Under the pieces are notes generated by a model, which was not told where the DNA came from, searched no databases, and worked only from the letters and a program-made list of their open reading frames with translations. 64,000 bases of DNA, from NCBI RefSeq assembly GCF_000744655.1, contig NZ_JQMJ01000001.1:248001-312000 (forward strand), written 5' to 3'. Both the position numbers and the translations under genes were made by a program. Positions 35,913 through 45,286 of this stretch are shown one piece after another (the first letter of the stretch is position 1; every line of letters begins with the position of its first letter). The stretch comes from Streptacidiphilus rugosus AM-16 (GTDB lineage Bacteria > Actinomycetota > Actinomycetes > Streptomycetales > Streptomycetaceae).

Positions 35913-38795
35913 ATGACCGAGTCAAGGGAGTTGCTCCCGACACCGACGGGCGGCGACATCGGATTCGTCGGTCGGCAAACCCAGCTGGAGCAACTGCGGG
36001 TGTGCGCCGCCGGAGCGCGCGACGGGGTGCCTTGGATCGTCGCCGTTGAGGGCGAGGCCGGGATCGGCAAGACAGCCCTGGTCCACGCGGCGATGGGCCA
36101 ACTGGAGGACTACGACGTGCTCTGGGCCTCGTGCGACCCGTTCGAGCAGGACTACCCCCTCGGCGTCGTGGAGCAGATCGTCAGGCGCCTTCCTGCCCCG
36201 CTGCTCGCCGACACCGCCCTGGTCAAGGCGGGTGCACTGGCCGGCACATCGCCCGCGCAGGTCGGGGCGGAACTCGTGCGGCTGCTCACCGCCGCCGCGA
36301 AGACCCGTCCGGTCGCGCTCGTCGTCGACGACGTGCAGTGGGCCGACCCCGGCTCGATGGCGGCGCTGGGCTTCGTCACCCGGCGGCTATGGGCCGAACG
36401 GGCGCTGATCCTGCTGACGGCCCGGACCGAGTCCGAGCACGCCAGCGGTTCGCTGATCGGTACGGAAAGCCACTGGCAACGGATGATCAGCGGAGCTGAA
36501 CACGGCCTTCGCATCAACGTTCCAGGGCTCGACGAGACCCAGATCCTCGAACTGGCCCGACGCCTCGGCGCCCCCGCACTCAGCCTGTGGGCCGCCCGGC
36601 GCCTGCGGGAACACACCGGCGGGCAGCCGCTCTACCTCCGCTCGGTGATCACCGAGACCCCGGTCGAACAGCTCAACGACGAGCAGAGCCTCCTCGCGGC
36701 CCCGCAGTCCCTTGCCGCGGCGATCAGGTACACCCTCGACCGGCTCCCCGCCGACAGCCGGTCCCTGGTGGAGTCGCTGGCCGTCCTCGGCACGACGGTC
36801 CCGCTTCCGCTGGCCGCCCAGGTCGCCGGTGTGCAGGACTCGACGACGGCACTCGAACAGGCGCTGGACGCCGGCCTGGTGCAGTGGTGGCCGAGCGACC
36901 CCTCCAGTCCCCTCAGGATCAAGCACCACGTCCAGCAGGAAGCGATCTACCAGACCATCTCCCCCTCGCACCGCCAGGCGCTGCATGCCGCGGCCGCGTC
37001 CCTGGTGGACGTCAACGCGTCCTGGGCGCATCGGGTAGCGGCCACCAGCACAGCAGACTCCACTCTGGCCGCCGAACTGGAAACCGAAGCCGACCGGGTC
37101 GCCACCACCGGACACCTCGCCCGGTCGGCGACGCTGCTCCTGTGGGCGGCGAGCCTGTCCGAGGCACGGCCGCAGCATGAGACGCGGTTGCTGCGTGCCG
37201 TGCTCCGCCTGCTTCTGGCCAAGGACTACACCCGCGCCGCCACCAGACGAAAGGACGTCGAGGCCTGCACCGACTCCGCCGTGCGGACCTGTGTACTCGG
37301 CGGGCTCGCCTACGCGGAGGGAGACCTCAGGACCGCAGAACGCCTCTTCACGGACGCGTTGAACAGTTCCGAGGCGGAGGGCGAGGGGGCGCGGGCCGCG
37401 GCGCTCGCGCGCGTCTGGCTCGGCGCCACCTACACCAGGCAACGGCGCGGCAGCCAGGCCCTGCCCTTGTTGCTGCGTGCCGCCGAGCTGGAACTGCCCG
37501 CCCCCCGGGCCGTCAACTACGCGCGGCACGTACTGGCGGTCGCATCGGCGGACATCGGTGGCCCCCGCACTCACCGGTCGGCGCTCGCCCGCATCGACAA
37601 CGACCCCGAGATCCATGCGCAGGCGGCGCTCGCGGCCAGCCTCCTGCTCAACCCACGCGGGATCCTGCGAGAGATGTCGAACGAACTACACGCTGGCATG
37701 GCCGACCTGCCGACGCTGGTCCGCCGCCAACGAGCCGGCGAGGCGGCCGCCCAGGTGCAAGGAGCCGAGTACTTCGTGCTTGCCGCCTTCCAGTACCTGG
37801 CCGGGGCGTGGGACGACGCCCGCACCACCGCGCGGAACGCACTGACCGTGGCCGCAGCCGGAGGGCAGCTGTTCGGATTCTCGGCCGGCCACGCGGTGGC
37901 CTCGATGTCGGCCGCGGTCGAAGGCCGGTGGGACGCCGCCCAGGCCAGCCTGCGGGCTGCCGAACGCGCCGCCGACCAGCGGCACCTCGCCCTCGACGCC
38001 GTGTATCCGATCCTCGCGGCCGTCGTGCTCCATCAAGCGCACGGCGAAGCGGCCGCCATGGCGGCCGCACTGCAGCGGCTCCCTGCGCCGGGCGACGACA
38101 TCCAAAGCCTCGGATGGCAGGTCTGGTGGCTCCCCCTGCAGGTGGAGGCCGGCGTCGGCACCGGCCGACTGGAGGAAGCCGCCAACGCCCTGGCCCAGCT
38201 TAAGACACTCGCCGAGGACGTCCCCTGCCTACGGCTGACGACCTGCTGGCTGGCCGGCGCGCTGTACGAGGCGCGCCGCGATCCCGGGCGGGCCGAAACC
38301 GCCTACCGGGAGGGGGCCGCCCTGCCGACCGACTCCGACGAGATCCCGCTGCACCGCGCCCGACTGGAACACGCGTACGGAAATCTACTGCCCGACTCCG
38401 AACCCGACGCGCGCAGACTCCACCTCGAACGGGCCCTTGACCGCTACCAGGCGATGGGAGCTCACTGCTTCGCCCTGCAGATCGAACAACAACTGGACGA
38501 GGCCGCACCGGCCACTCCGCCGGCCGATCACGCCGCCTCGGCGCCCGCCGAACCTCCCTCGCCGCCACCGGCCGCCGCGCTGCCCGCCCGCCTGGAGGCT
38601 CAGCTCACCGACCGGGAACTGGCTGTGGCCCGCCTGGTCGCCGAAGGGCTGACCAACAAGGAGGTCGCAGCGAGCCTCCACGTCAGCGCGAAGACGGTGG
38701 AGTACCACCTGGGCCACGTCTACACGAAACTCGACCTCACCTCCCGCCGCCAGCTGCGGGCCGCCGTGCGCAAACCCGACGAAGGCCAGGAGTGA
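35913..38795 (+). CDS. LuxR family LAL regulator
   Basis: 960 residues. Begins with DIGFVGRQTQLEQLR and a normal Walker A GEAGIGKTALVHAA (about 48); Walker B is VALVVDDVQWADPG. A long helical region follows, then a Pro/Ala linker (about 860-895) and a LuxR HTH: LTDRELAVARLVAEGLTNKE and VSAKTVEYHLGHVYTKLDLT. It resembles the proteins at 18501-21110 and 50761-53544 more than its divergent neighbour. The ATG at 35913 has only a weak ribosome site (AGGGCAG). The short upstream region is AT-rich for this genome and probably holds both divergent promoters. Confidence 0.9.
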   Translation: MTESRELLPTPTGGDIGFVGRQTQLEQLRVCAAGARDGVPWIVAVEGEAGIGKTALVHAAMGQLEDYDVLWASCDPFEQDYPLGVVEQIVRRLPAPLLADTALVKAGALAGTSPAQVGAELVRLLTAAAKTRPVALVVDDVQWADPGSMAALGFVTRRLWAERALILLTARTESEHASGSLIGTESHWQRMISGAEHGLRINVPGLDETQILELARRLGAPALSLWAARRLREHTGGQPLYLRSVITETPVEQLNDEQSLLAAPQSLAAAIRYTLDRLPADSRSLVESLAVLGTTVPLPLAAQVAGVQDSTTALEQALDAGLVQWWPSDPSSPLRIKHHVQQEAIYQTISPSHRQALHAAAASLVDVNASWAHRVAATSTADSTLAAELETEADRVATTGHLARSATLLLWAASLSEARPQHETRLLRAVLRLLLAKDYTRAATRRKDVEACTDSAVRTCVLGGLAYAEGDLRTAERLFTDALNSSEAEGEGARAAALARVWLGATYTRQRRGSQALPLLLRAAELELPAPRAVNYARHVLAVASADIGGPRTHRSALARIDNDPEIHAQAALAASLLLNPRGILREMSNELHAGMADLPTLVRRQRAGEAAAQVQGAEYFVLAAFQYLAGAWDDARTTARNALTVAAAGGQLFGFSAGHAVASMSAAVEGRWDAAQASLRAAERAADQRHLALDAVYPILAAVVLHQAHGEAAAMAAALQRLPAPGDDIQSLGWQVWWLPLQVEAGVGTGRLEEAANALAQLKTLAEDVPCLRLTTCWLAGALYEARRDPGRAETAYREGAALPTDSDEIPLHRARLEHAYGNLLPDSEPDARRLHLERALDRYQAMGAHCFALQIEQQLDEAAPATPPADHAASAPAEPPSPPPAAALPARLEAQLTDRELAVARLVAEGLTNKEVAASLHVSAKTVEYHLGHVYTKLDLTSRRQLRAAVRKPDEGQE

Positions 38796-38812
38796 CACCC
38801 CCGCGCGGGCGG

Positions 38813-41233
38813 TCACCCGACCCCGAAAAGGATCTTGTACTTCTTGCCCTGGTTCTCGTTGAAGACCGTCCACGCGCTCACCACCGCGTCCCGGTCCACC
38901 CCCATCTGCACGACATCGGGGATCGCGGACGGATAGGTGACCTCCACGGTCTTGCCGAAGCGGCCCTTCTTGACGGTCCCCTTGGTCAGCAGCCGCCCGA
39001 GGAAAGCGTATTCGGGACGGGCCGCTGCACCGTCGGGGACGAGCTGGAGCTTCCCGTCGAACACCCAGTACTCGGAGCCGGACCTGAGACTCTGCTTCTG
39101 ATTGTCGGTAAAAGCCTTCGGGAGGCTTATGATGAACCCGTTTTCGCCATCCTTCCTGAGTTCGACGGCCTGATCCTTGAGCCATACAGAGCCACCGGTG
39201 CTCAGGCATCGGATGAATTCTTGTGGCAGAGAATCTCGGTCCAATTGGCCGGTGTCGGATTCAATGAAATTGAGGGCGTCGGCAATGGCGACAAAGCCCC
39301 CGCGGTGGATGACCATCGAGCCGGCCCCGGTCTCGATCTTCACATGCACCGCTCCGGCTCCGGGGGAGCGCCGGGAGGAATTCCTGGCAGTGTCCGCCTT
39401 TACCGCGTATTGCCGCCCCCCGATGCGCGCCAGCGTATCCAGGACGGGCTGCCTGTCACCTATGTTCGTCAGATAGGCGCACTTCACTGGCGAATTACTG
39501 CCCCGAGGAGGAGGCTCCTTGTGCTTCCGCAAATATCCATGGGGCCGCACTCCTGTGATGGCCAGCAGTTGGTCGGCCGTCCCCGATGCGCCCTCGAAGA
39601 GGATGTAATCATTGAGCAAGTAGTATCCGACGGACTGATCGTACCTCAGGTTCCTCCAGTACTGCCGGTTGATTTCGCGCATTTCCTCTGCGTCGATTTT
39701 GAATCGGGCACTGCGGCTCTCGAGCCCCGTGCTGAGCTTCACGGTCCCGTGGAAGGGGCGGCAGTTGACCCTCTGGGAATCTCCGGGCCGCATGTCCCGC
39801 ACCTTGCGCGGAAATCTGTCCAGCGGGACATTTGCCCTACGAAGACGCACCCCGCCCGCGTCCGCCAGGCTGACGACCACATCGTCCTCCCCCGGAGGGG
39901 CAGCCGTGCCGACCCGCTCCGCCTTCTCCTTGGCCGCAGAAGGAGTCGAGGCCGGGATCTTCGGCTGTGCCGGGGCGACGGGAGTCTGTTTGGGTTTTTG
40001 GCCCGCCACGATCGGACTCCTCGCAGGGAGAGCCAGTGTCGAAGGAGCCGAAGTAGACTGCTTTAGTCCTGCGGACAGAGGTTGTTTCTGTCTCACGTCC
40101 GCCTGCTCGACGGTGCCCTTGGGAGGCTGCGCCGCGCCCTGGGAAGCCCGCCGGGCCGTCCAACCTGTAGCGTAGGGCTTAAAAATTTCCCGGTCTTCTT
40201 CTTTGGCCGGGCGGCGCTGTATATTTGTTTTCTTTGCCAGCTCGAACGCTATCCGTGCGCTCTTTGTAGTGAGAGCCAGCGGCATTTTTTCGCCGAGTAT
40301 GACAACCTCGGTCGTTTCAGTTCGCCTTCTGAAGGCAGAGCCCGCGTCGCTTTCGTTGAACGTGTAGGTTATTTCCGTCTGAATCTCGCCGTATTTGACC
40401 GAGAATCCCTGGTTCGGCCCCGGATTCCATCCGGACAGAAGGTGCCAAAGATCCTCTACTTTGCATTTTTGCAACAATCGGGCGGCTGCTCCCAAAGTTC
40501 GTAGATCGACATCGTGCTTACCCGCGCCACCTAGGTCGAGCGTGAACTTTGCGGCATGGCTCTCTGACTTTTTTCTCCAGTACTCGTACTCCTTCCAGCC
40601 TTCCTCGCCTTTACCGTCCTTGTCATCGCTGTAGACATAGACGCCTTTGCTGTTCAGTGCATAGTACCTCGTGCCACGCAGCACGGCTCCGTCGTATTCG
40701 TAACCTTGTAGCTTGGATTCTTCGCCAAGCTGGCGTTCAAGGCGATTGGATATCTCTTCCCACGTCCACCATGTCTCCGATCCCTCCTTGTCGGCGTATA
40801 CGTACTGCTTCTTTCCCGGATCCCATTTGTACCATTCAAGCTGCGGATGATCCTTCTTCCTGTCGAACTCAGGATTCACCTTGGCTTTGAGATCAGCAAA
40901 TTCAATACTTTGTTGCCGTTCCCAGATGCTGACCAGCAGGCCCAGCGCCGAGAAACCTTCCTTGGCATCGGTCGCCAGAAAGCACCGAAGGACTTCACCC
41001 CAGTACCATCCGGTTTGCCCGCCTTCTTCAAACCAACTCTTGAGGGTGGGCAGAAGGGCAGCGTCACTGAGGTACATCCAGTTCTCGTCCCCATAGAACA
41101 AGAGATTGGCGAACCTCCGATTTACGTCAGGGCGCTCGTCCTTGTATGCCAAGCGGGGATCATCGGGGTCCCCATCAACGATCGGATGCAGTAGATACTT
41201 GAACGCTTCAAGGTAATCCTGATCATTGACCAT
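38813..41233 (-). CDS. Unrecognised 806-residue protein sharing an N-terminal domain with the eCIS-proximal 291-residue protein
   Basis: No known family recognised. Residues 1-110 align with residues 1-100 of the product at 58603-59478: Lys12, Leu15, Pro17, Asp57, Leu61, Leu64, Trp67 and Phe68 occupy identical positions. Residues 130-230 are rich in Tyr and Trp, with repeats such as WYKWDPGKKQYVYAD and GTRYYALNSKGVYVYSD. Residues 360-450 are a Pro/Ala/Lys linker (IVAGQKPKQTPVAPAQPKIP). The C-terminal 350 residues look globular and contain basic patches, without catalytic motifs I can name. No signal peptide. The first half is clearly AT-richer than the flanking LAL gene, suggesting transfer. 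It converges on the LAL gene with a 17-base gap. Confidence 0.75.
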   Translation of the reverse strand: MVNDQDYLEAFKYLLHPIVDGDPDDPRLAYKDERPDVNRRFANLLFYGDENWMYLSDAALLPTLKSWFEEGGQTGWYWGEVLRCFLATDAKEGFSALGLLVSIWERQQSIEFADLKAKVNPEFDRKKDHPQLEWYKWDPGKKQYVYADKEGSETWWTWEEISNRLERQLGEESKLQGYEYDGAVLRGTRYYALNSKGVYVYSDDKDGKGEEGWKEYEYWRKKSESHAAKFTLDLGGAGKHDVDLRTLGAAARLLQKCKVEDLWHLLSGWNPGPNQGFSVKYGEIQTEITYTFNESDAGSAFRRRTETTEVVILGEKMPLALTTKSARIAFELAKKTNIQRRPAKEEDREIFKPYATGWTARRASQGAAQPPKGTVEQADVRQKQPLSAGLKQSTSAPSTLALPARSPIVAGQKPKQTPVAPAQPKIPASTPSAAKEKAERVGTAAPPGEDDVVVSLADAGGVRLRRANVPLDRFPRKVRDMRPGDSQRVNCRPFHGTVKLSTGLESRSARFKIDAEEMREINRQYWRNLRYDQSVGYYLLNDYILFEGASGTADQLLAITGVRPHGYLRKHKEPPPRGSNSPVKCAYLTNIGDRQPVLDTLARIGGRQYAVKADTARNSSRRSPGAGAVHVKIETGAGSMVIHRGGFVAIADALNFIESDTGQLDRDSLPQEFIRCLSTGGSVWLKDQAVELRKDGENGFIISLPKAFTDNQKQSLRSGSEYWVFDGKLQLVPDGAAARPEYAFLGRLLTKGTVKKGRFGKTVEVTYPSAIPDVVQMGVDRDAVVSAWTVFNENQGKKYKILFGVG

Positions 41234-41467
41234 TGGCTTCTCGGCTTCTATCCCATCCGTAGAAAAAGCTCGCTCCGTCGTCCTTGCCCGGAGGGCAGCG
41301 AGGCCGGTGCCGCTGGAAAGCCCGGCCGGGGCAGGAACGTTTGCTTGGGTGGCAGTCTCGCCCAGTAGGCGACCTGCATGGCAGGTCAGTAGGGCGTCCT
41401 TTCAGGCATTCCTGGATGTTGACTTCCTCTCCCTCCTCATGGAGGGGATTCGCCTCAGCCTCGCGCC
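41234..41467. other. Spacer between the 806-residue gene and the IS nest
   Basis: No supported gene. The presumed promoter of the minus-strand 806-residue gene must lie here. Nothing else is recognisable. Confidence 0.4.
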
Positions 41468-41516
41468 TGAACCCGAATCCACCGGGTGATCTGCACAGTG
41501 GAGGGTTGCCCCAACG

Positions 41517-41586
41517 AAGAGATGCCTTGTGGCCTGCGATGTGAGTTCTCTACGCTCCATCACGCACGATCAGCAAGGCATCTCTT
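41517..41586. repeat. 13-base inverted repeat in the IS1380-like left end
   Basis: AAGAGATGCCTTG (41517-41529) and CAAGGCATCTCTT (41574-41586) are perfect complements separated by 44 bases. It may be part of the IS1380 left end or the terminal repeats of a lost short element. Confidence 0.6.
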
Positions 41587-41626
41587 AAGACCGCGTCCTA
41601 TGTGGTGATGGCTCGTTGGGCTGGTC

Positions 41627-41975
41627 ATGGGGCGGGGTACGTGGAGTTGGATTGTTCCGGACGGGTTGTGGGAGCTGGCGGAGCCGTTGATGCCGCCGGA
41701 TCGGGTGCGGCCGCAGGGCAGCGGGACGGCCAACGCGCCTGATGAGACGCTGTTCGCGGCGATCATCTACGTGCTGGTCAGCGGTTGCGCCTGGCGGTCG
41801 CTACCGCCGTGCTTCGGGGTCTCGAAGTCCACGGTTCACCGCCGGTTCCTGATCTGGTCCAGGGCGGGGTCTGGGGCCGGCTGCACGAGGCCGTGTTGCA
41901 CTTGCTGGACGACGCCGGTCTGGTCGACGTCTCGCGCGTCGTGCTCGACTCCGCCCACGTCCGGGTTAAAAAAGT
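41627..41975 (+). pseudogene. IS5-family transposase N-terminal fragment
   Basis: Encodes SWIVPDGLWELAEPLMPPDR and VLVSGCAWRSLPPCFGVSKS, the DUF4096 N-terminus of IS5-type transposases. A frameshift near 41865 moves the reading to GVWGRLHEAVLHLLDDAGLV and VVLDSAHVRVKK, where the first catalytic Asp lies. The gene is cut at about 41975 by the IS110 sequence, so more than half of the transposase is missing. Confidence 0.8.
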
Positions 41976-41979
41976 GCCC

Positions 41980-43085
41980 CTATCTCCTTCGGCAAGCTGA
42001 TGCGATGGCGGGGGCTTGGTAGAAGGTGCCGTCGCGGAGCATGGCGAACAGGACGTCGACGCGTCGTCGGGCGAGTGCGACGAGGGCTGCGACGTGGTGT
42101 TTCCCTTCCCCGCGTTTCTTGTCGTAGTAGGCGCGCGACTCCGGCTGCGACAGGGAGGCGAACGCGGCGAGGTAGAGCGCGCGTTTGAGCTGCTTGTTGC
42201 CGCGTCGGGCGGGGTGTTCACTGCGGATCGAGGAGCCGGATCGCCGGGTGACTGGAGCCAGGCCGGCGTAGGCGGCCAGGTGTCCGGCGGTGGGGAACGT
42301 GCTTCCGTCGCCGACGTCGATGAGGATGCGGGCGCCGGTCCTGACCCCGATGCCGGGCATGGAGGTCAGGACCTGGGAAAGAGGGTGGGCCTCCAGCAGT
42401 TCCTCGATCCGCGCGGCCAGTGCCCTGCGCTGGTCGAGGACTGCGGCGAGGGAGGCGGCGAGGCTGGGGACGATCAGTGCCGCGGCCTCGGTGCCAGGAA
42501 CGACCACGGTCTGCTCGTCGAGTGTGGTGAAGATGTCCTCCACCAGCCGTTCGGCCATCCGCGGGGCATTCGGCCGCAGCAGCGTGACCAAGCGGCGGCG
42601 TCCGGCCTTGCGGATCTGTCCGGGTGAGCCGAAGCGCTCCAGCAGGGCGAGGACAGCAGGGTGGTCCAGACGCGGGCCCAGGACCTGCTCGAGCGCATCT
42701 GCAGTTCAGCCAGGGTCTCGTCGGCCGCCTCAACAGTTCGGAGGGTGTGCGGCATCATGCGGGCGGCGTCTGCGATGACATGGGCGTCCCTGGCATCGGT
42801 CTTCGCCTCGCCGGGGTAGAGGTCCGCGATCCGGCGCATCGTCAGACCGGGTAAGTAGGCGATGCGGCAGCCGGTGTCCCGGGCCACGGCCAGTGGTAGG
42901 GCCCCGATCGAGGCGGGCTGGTCGACGACGACCAGGACGGTGCCGTGCCTGGCCTGGAGCTTGGTGAACAGCTCGCGCAGCTTCGGTTCGGTGTTGGGCA
43001 GTGGCTTGTCGAAGACGGTCTTTCCGGCCGGAGTCAAGGCCGTGGCCTGGTGCTCGCCCTTGCCGACGTCCAGTTGTTCGCCACC
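41980..43085 (-). pseudogene. IS110-family transposase, internally deleted and frameshifted
   Basis: The N-terminal RuvC-like (DEDD) part is readable from QLDVGKGEHQATALTPAGKT to YPGEAKTDARDAHVIADAAR, then LAELQM. A deletion of some 40 family residues and a frameshift follow near 42670; the other frame resumes LEQVLGPRLDHPAVL and continues through VLTSMPGIGVRTGARIL and SIRSEHPARRGNKQLKRALY, the transposase_20 domain. The native start codon appears lost at the junction with IS1380 at about 43080. The element cannot make its transposase. Confidence 0.8.
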
Positions 43086-43397
43086 TGGCGCTACCACCCG
43101 GTATTCACCGACAGCCCGTTTGAGATGCTCCAGGCCGAGCACCAGCACCGGCAACACGCCACGATCGAGCAGGTCATCGCGGACGGCAAGGGCTCCGCGC
43201 TCGCGAACCTACCCTCGGGATCGTTCCAGGCCAACGCCGCATGGCTGACCCTGTGGGCAATCACCCACAACCTGCTGCGGGCCGCGGGAGCACTCGCCGG
43301 AACCGCCACGATCCGCGCCCACCTCGTCCACGTCCCGGCCCGAATCGCCCGCTCGGCACGGCGGTTGACGCTCCACCTGCCCACACGCTGGCCCTAA
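43072..43397 (+). pseudogene. IS1380-family transposase C-terminal fragment
   Basis: Encodes LFATWRYHPVFTDSPFEMLQ, then HATIEQVIADGKGSALANLP with the catalytic Glu region, SGSFQANAAWLTLWAITHNL and IRAHLVHVPARIARSARRLT, the standard C-terminus of Streptomyces IS1380 transposases. The N-terminal two-thirds are missing because IS110 and IS5 sequences lie in their place. Confidence 0.8.
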
Positions 43398-43720
43398 CAG
43401 CACAACTTCACCGACCTGTTCGACGCCACCTATCCACCACCGGCGCGCTAACCACCCGACCACCGCCCGCGAGGGCCATACCAGAACAGACGTGGAAAAG
43501 CTGGGCAGACCAGCCGGCACTCCACACCCTCCACCCGGGAATCAGCCCCGAGCACCCGAAACGATCACTCCCCGTCACCTCGGTGGATTCGGGCTGAGAC
43601 TCCGGCGGCTGATCCCCGCCGGACGCTGCCGCGCGATCACACAGCGCCTCCGCGGCAGCACGAAGCCGCTTCACCCCGTTTCGGCCTCCAAGGATGGAGC
43701 GGGCTTCGACGTTCCCGTCC

Positions 43721-43915
43721 TCAGAAGCTGTATGCGGGCTCAACCGGCGCCCAGGGGCCGTCGCCCGTCGCGGCCTTCTGGTGGCGCGCCAGCAGGACGC
43801 GGCCGTCGCTGGCCAACGATCCGTTGCCCATGGCGTCTGCCGCGGCGATACCGCGGCGGAAGTGCTCGCAGACGGCGCAGTCGTGCGCCTGTCCCGGCTT
43901 CTGCACGTTGTCCAT
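43721..43915 (-). CDS. Small hypothetical protein beside a GntR regulator
   Basis: 64 residues. Starts MDNVQKPGQAHDCAVCEHFR, with a CxxC pair, and ends in PWAPVEPAYSF. GAAGGGG precedes the ATG at 43915. It diverges from the GntR gene, and a perfect operator lies between them, so it is probably a GntR target. Small CxxC proteins paired with short GntR regulators are common in Streptomyces accessory regions, but the function is unknown. Confidence 0.6.
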   Translation of the reverse strand: MDNVQKPGQAHDCAVCEHFRRGIAAADAMGNGSLASDGRVLLARHQKAATGDGPWAPVEPAYSF

Positions 43916-43990
43916 GTCGTCGCCCCTTCCGGCGTCGGCCACAGCCCCGGACCGTTAGCGCGGTCGCGGGGCGCATTTACTTCAATCGTA

Positions 43991-44020
43991 AAGAGCTATG
44001 CATGGCTCTGTATAGCTCTT
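43991..44020. promoter_or_regulatory. GntR operator
   Basis: AAGAGCTAT (43991-43999) and ATAGCTCTT (44012-44020) are perfect nine-base inverted arms. The spacer contains GGCTCTGT, so overlapping half-sites AGAGCTAT/GGCTCT are also possible. It lies between the divergent 64-residue gene and the GntR gene. Confidence 0.7.
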
Positions 44021-44070
44021 AGGTGCTTTCCGGACGTTCGCGCAGGTCAAGGGAGACGTACGGTGCAACT

Positions 44071-44325
44071 GTGAGCACTGTCCCCGCCTTCGACCCGCCG
44101 CCCGAGCAGCTGCGATACGTCGCATTGGCCGACCACGTGGCTGCGCGGATCGCAGCCGGCGAGCTGCGCCCCGGCGCCCGCCTTCCCTCCGAGCGGGACC
44201 TGGCTGCGGAATACGGTGTCGCCTACCTGACGGTCCGGCGCGCTGCCGAAGTGCTCCGCGAGCGGGGGCTGATCGTCACCGTGCACGGACGCGGCACGTT
44301 CGTGGCCACACCGCCGGAGCAGTAG
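44071..44325 (+). CDS. Short GntR family regulator
   Basis: 84 residues, consisting almost only of the winged helix-turn-helix: RYVALADHVAARIAAGELRP, LPSERDLAAEYGVAYLTVRR, LRERGLIVTVHGRGTFVA. There is no ligand-binding domain, as in the many single-domain GntR proteins of actinobacteria. The GTG at 44071 fits the fold, although the nearest SD (AAGGGAG) is 15 bases away; a longer form from GTG 44023 is possible. It likely represses itself and the divergent small gene through the 43991-44020 site. Confidence 0.8.
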   Translation: MSTVPAFDPPPEQLRYVALADHVAARIAAGELRPGARLPSERDLAAEYGVAYLTVRRAAEVLRERGLIVTVHGRGTFVATPPEQ

Positions 44326-44429
44326 GCCGTCCGACCGCCTACGTGATGCGCCTACGCTGTGGGCCTGGTTTGCGTCGAACCATGAGCGAAGCGACAGACT
44401 TGACGGGTGCGTTTCTCTCTCGAACGACC

Positions 44430-44542
44430 TGGCAATCCTGCTCGGCAACGTCGTGTCCGCCGCAGCGCGCGGGTCCTGGCCGATCTGGCCCACGGACGCC
44501 TGCAGGCCAAGCACGGGGAGCTGATGGAAGCGCTGCTAGGAA
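44430..44542 (+). pseudogene. Possible transposase fragment (IS110-like)
   Basis: One frame reads ARVLADLAHGRLQAKHGELM then EALLGM, resembling a helical segment found in IS110 transposases. Neighbouring frames are open only briefly. It stops exactly at the left end of the IS21-like element, which suggests that it was cut by that insertion. Low certainty. Confidence 0.35.
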
Positions 44543-44812
44543 TGTGATTTCGTCGGGCCATATGAGGACCACGATTCCGCTGGCATTGGGAGCCAGGGTT
44601 GGGCCGTTCGTGGCGGGGATGTACTCGCCCGTGGTCGGTGATCTCCGGTGTGAACGGGAGCCACTCCGCTGAGATTGGGAGCCACTGATCGGGTGACCTG
44701 CCCGATGTCACGGGAGTGTCCGTGGGGCGGGGGGCCGGGGGGCCGATAGCTTGTGGCTGCGGGCCCCGGGGGCCGCCTCCCTGACAAGATGCGGTCAGGG
44801 GCCCGCGCCCAG

Positions 44813-45286
44813 TTATGCCTCGGGCGGGACGCCGAAGAGCCGTTCCAGGACGGGTCGCGCGCTGGAGTGAAGCGGCGGGGGCTCGGCGAAGGTGTGCCAC
44901 CAGCGGAAGTCCCCGGGCCAGGTGAACTGGCCGGCCGCGGGGATCGTGACGTCGAAAGCGATCTGCAGGACCTGGCCGTCGTCCGGGATGTCCCAGACGC
45001 TCGACGCGGCGAACGCGTAGTCCCAGCCCGCCAGGCCCAGGTTGACGGTGCAGAGCCAGTCCAGGGTGTCCGGGACGGTCTCGCCGCGCTGGACCCAGGC
45101 GAGCGGAGGCGACCACTGGCCGTCGGCGGGCTTGAGCAGGAGGACGTGGTCGCGGTCGTCGCTGCGGTGGACCAGGGCCAGGACCTGGAACCGGTTGACG
45201 CCCGCGCGGCGGCTGTCCTTGACCAGTTCGGCCAGGGCGGCGTCGGTCGCGTGGTGGCGGCGCCCGGGGTTGTCGGAGTCGGTCAT
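44813..45286 (-). CDS. IS21 passenger protein with a degenerate Nudix fold
   Basis: 157 residues. The sequence VLLLKPADGQWSPPLAWVQR then GETVPDTLDWLCTVNLGLAG has the length and order of a Nudix hydrolase, but where REVxEE should be it has CTVNL, so the metal-binding glutamates are missing. The start ATG overlaps the istB stop (ATGA), so it is the third gene of the IS21 operon. A catalytically dead Nudix-like protein in a transposon may bind a nucleotide or partner, or regulate transposition; this is inference. Confidence 0.65.
   Translation of the reverse strand: MTDSDNPGRRHHATDAALAELVKDSRRAGVNRFQVLALVHRSDDRDHVLLLKPADGQWSPPLAWVQRGETVPDTLDWLCTVNLGLAGWDYAFAASSVWDIPDDGQVLQIAFDVTIPAAGQFTWPGDFRWWHTFAEPPPLHSSARPVLERLFGVPPEA

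Larger units (their letters stand above)
41468..43596. mobile_element. Nested IS remnant bounded by IS1380-like ends
   Basis: Left end TGAACCCGAATCCACCGG (41468-41485) and right end CACCTCGGTGGATTCGGGCT (43575-43594) share the inverted core CCCGAATCCACCG. Inside are, in order, a non-coding left part, an IS5-like transposase fragment, a degraded IS110 and the C-terminal part of an IS1380 transposase. The element appears to be an IS1380 copy that was invaded and eroded by the others. Confidence 0.6.
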
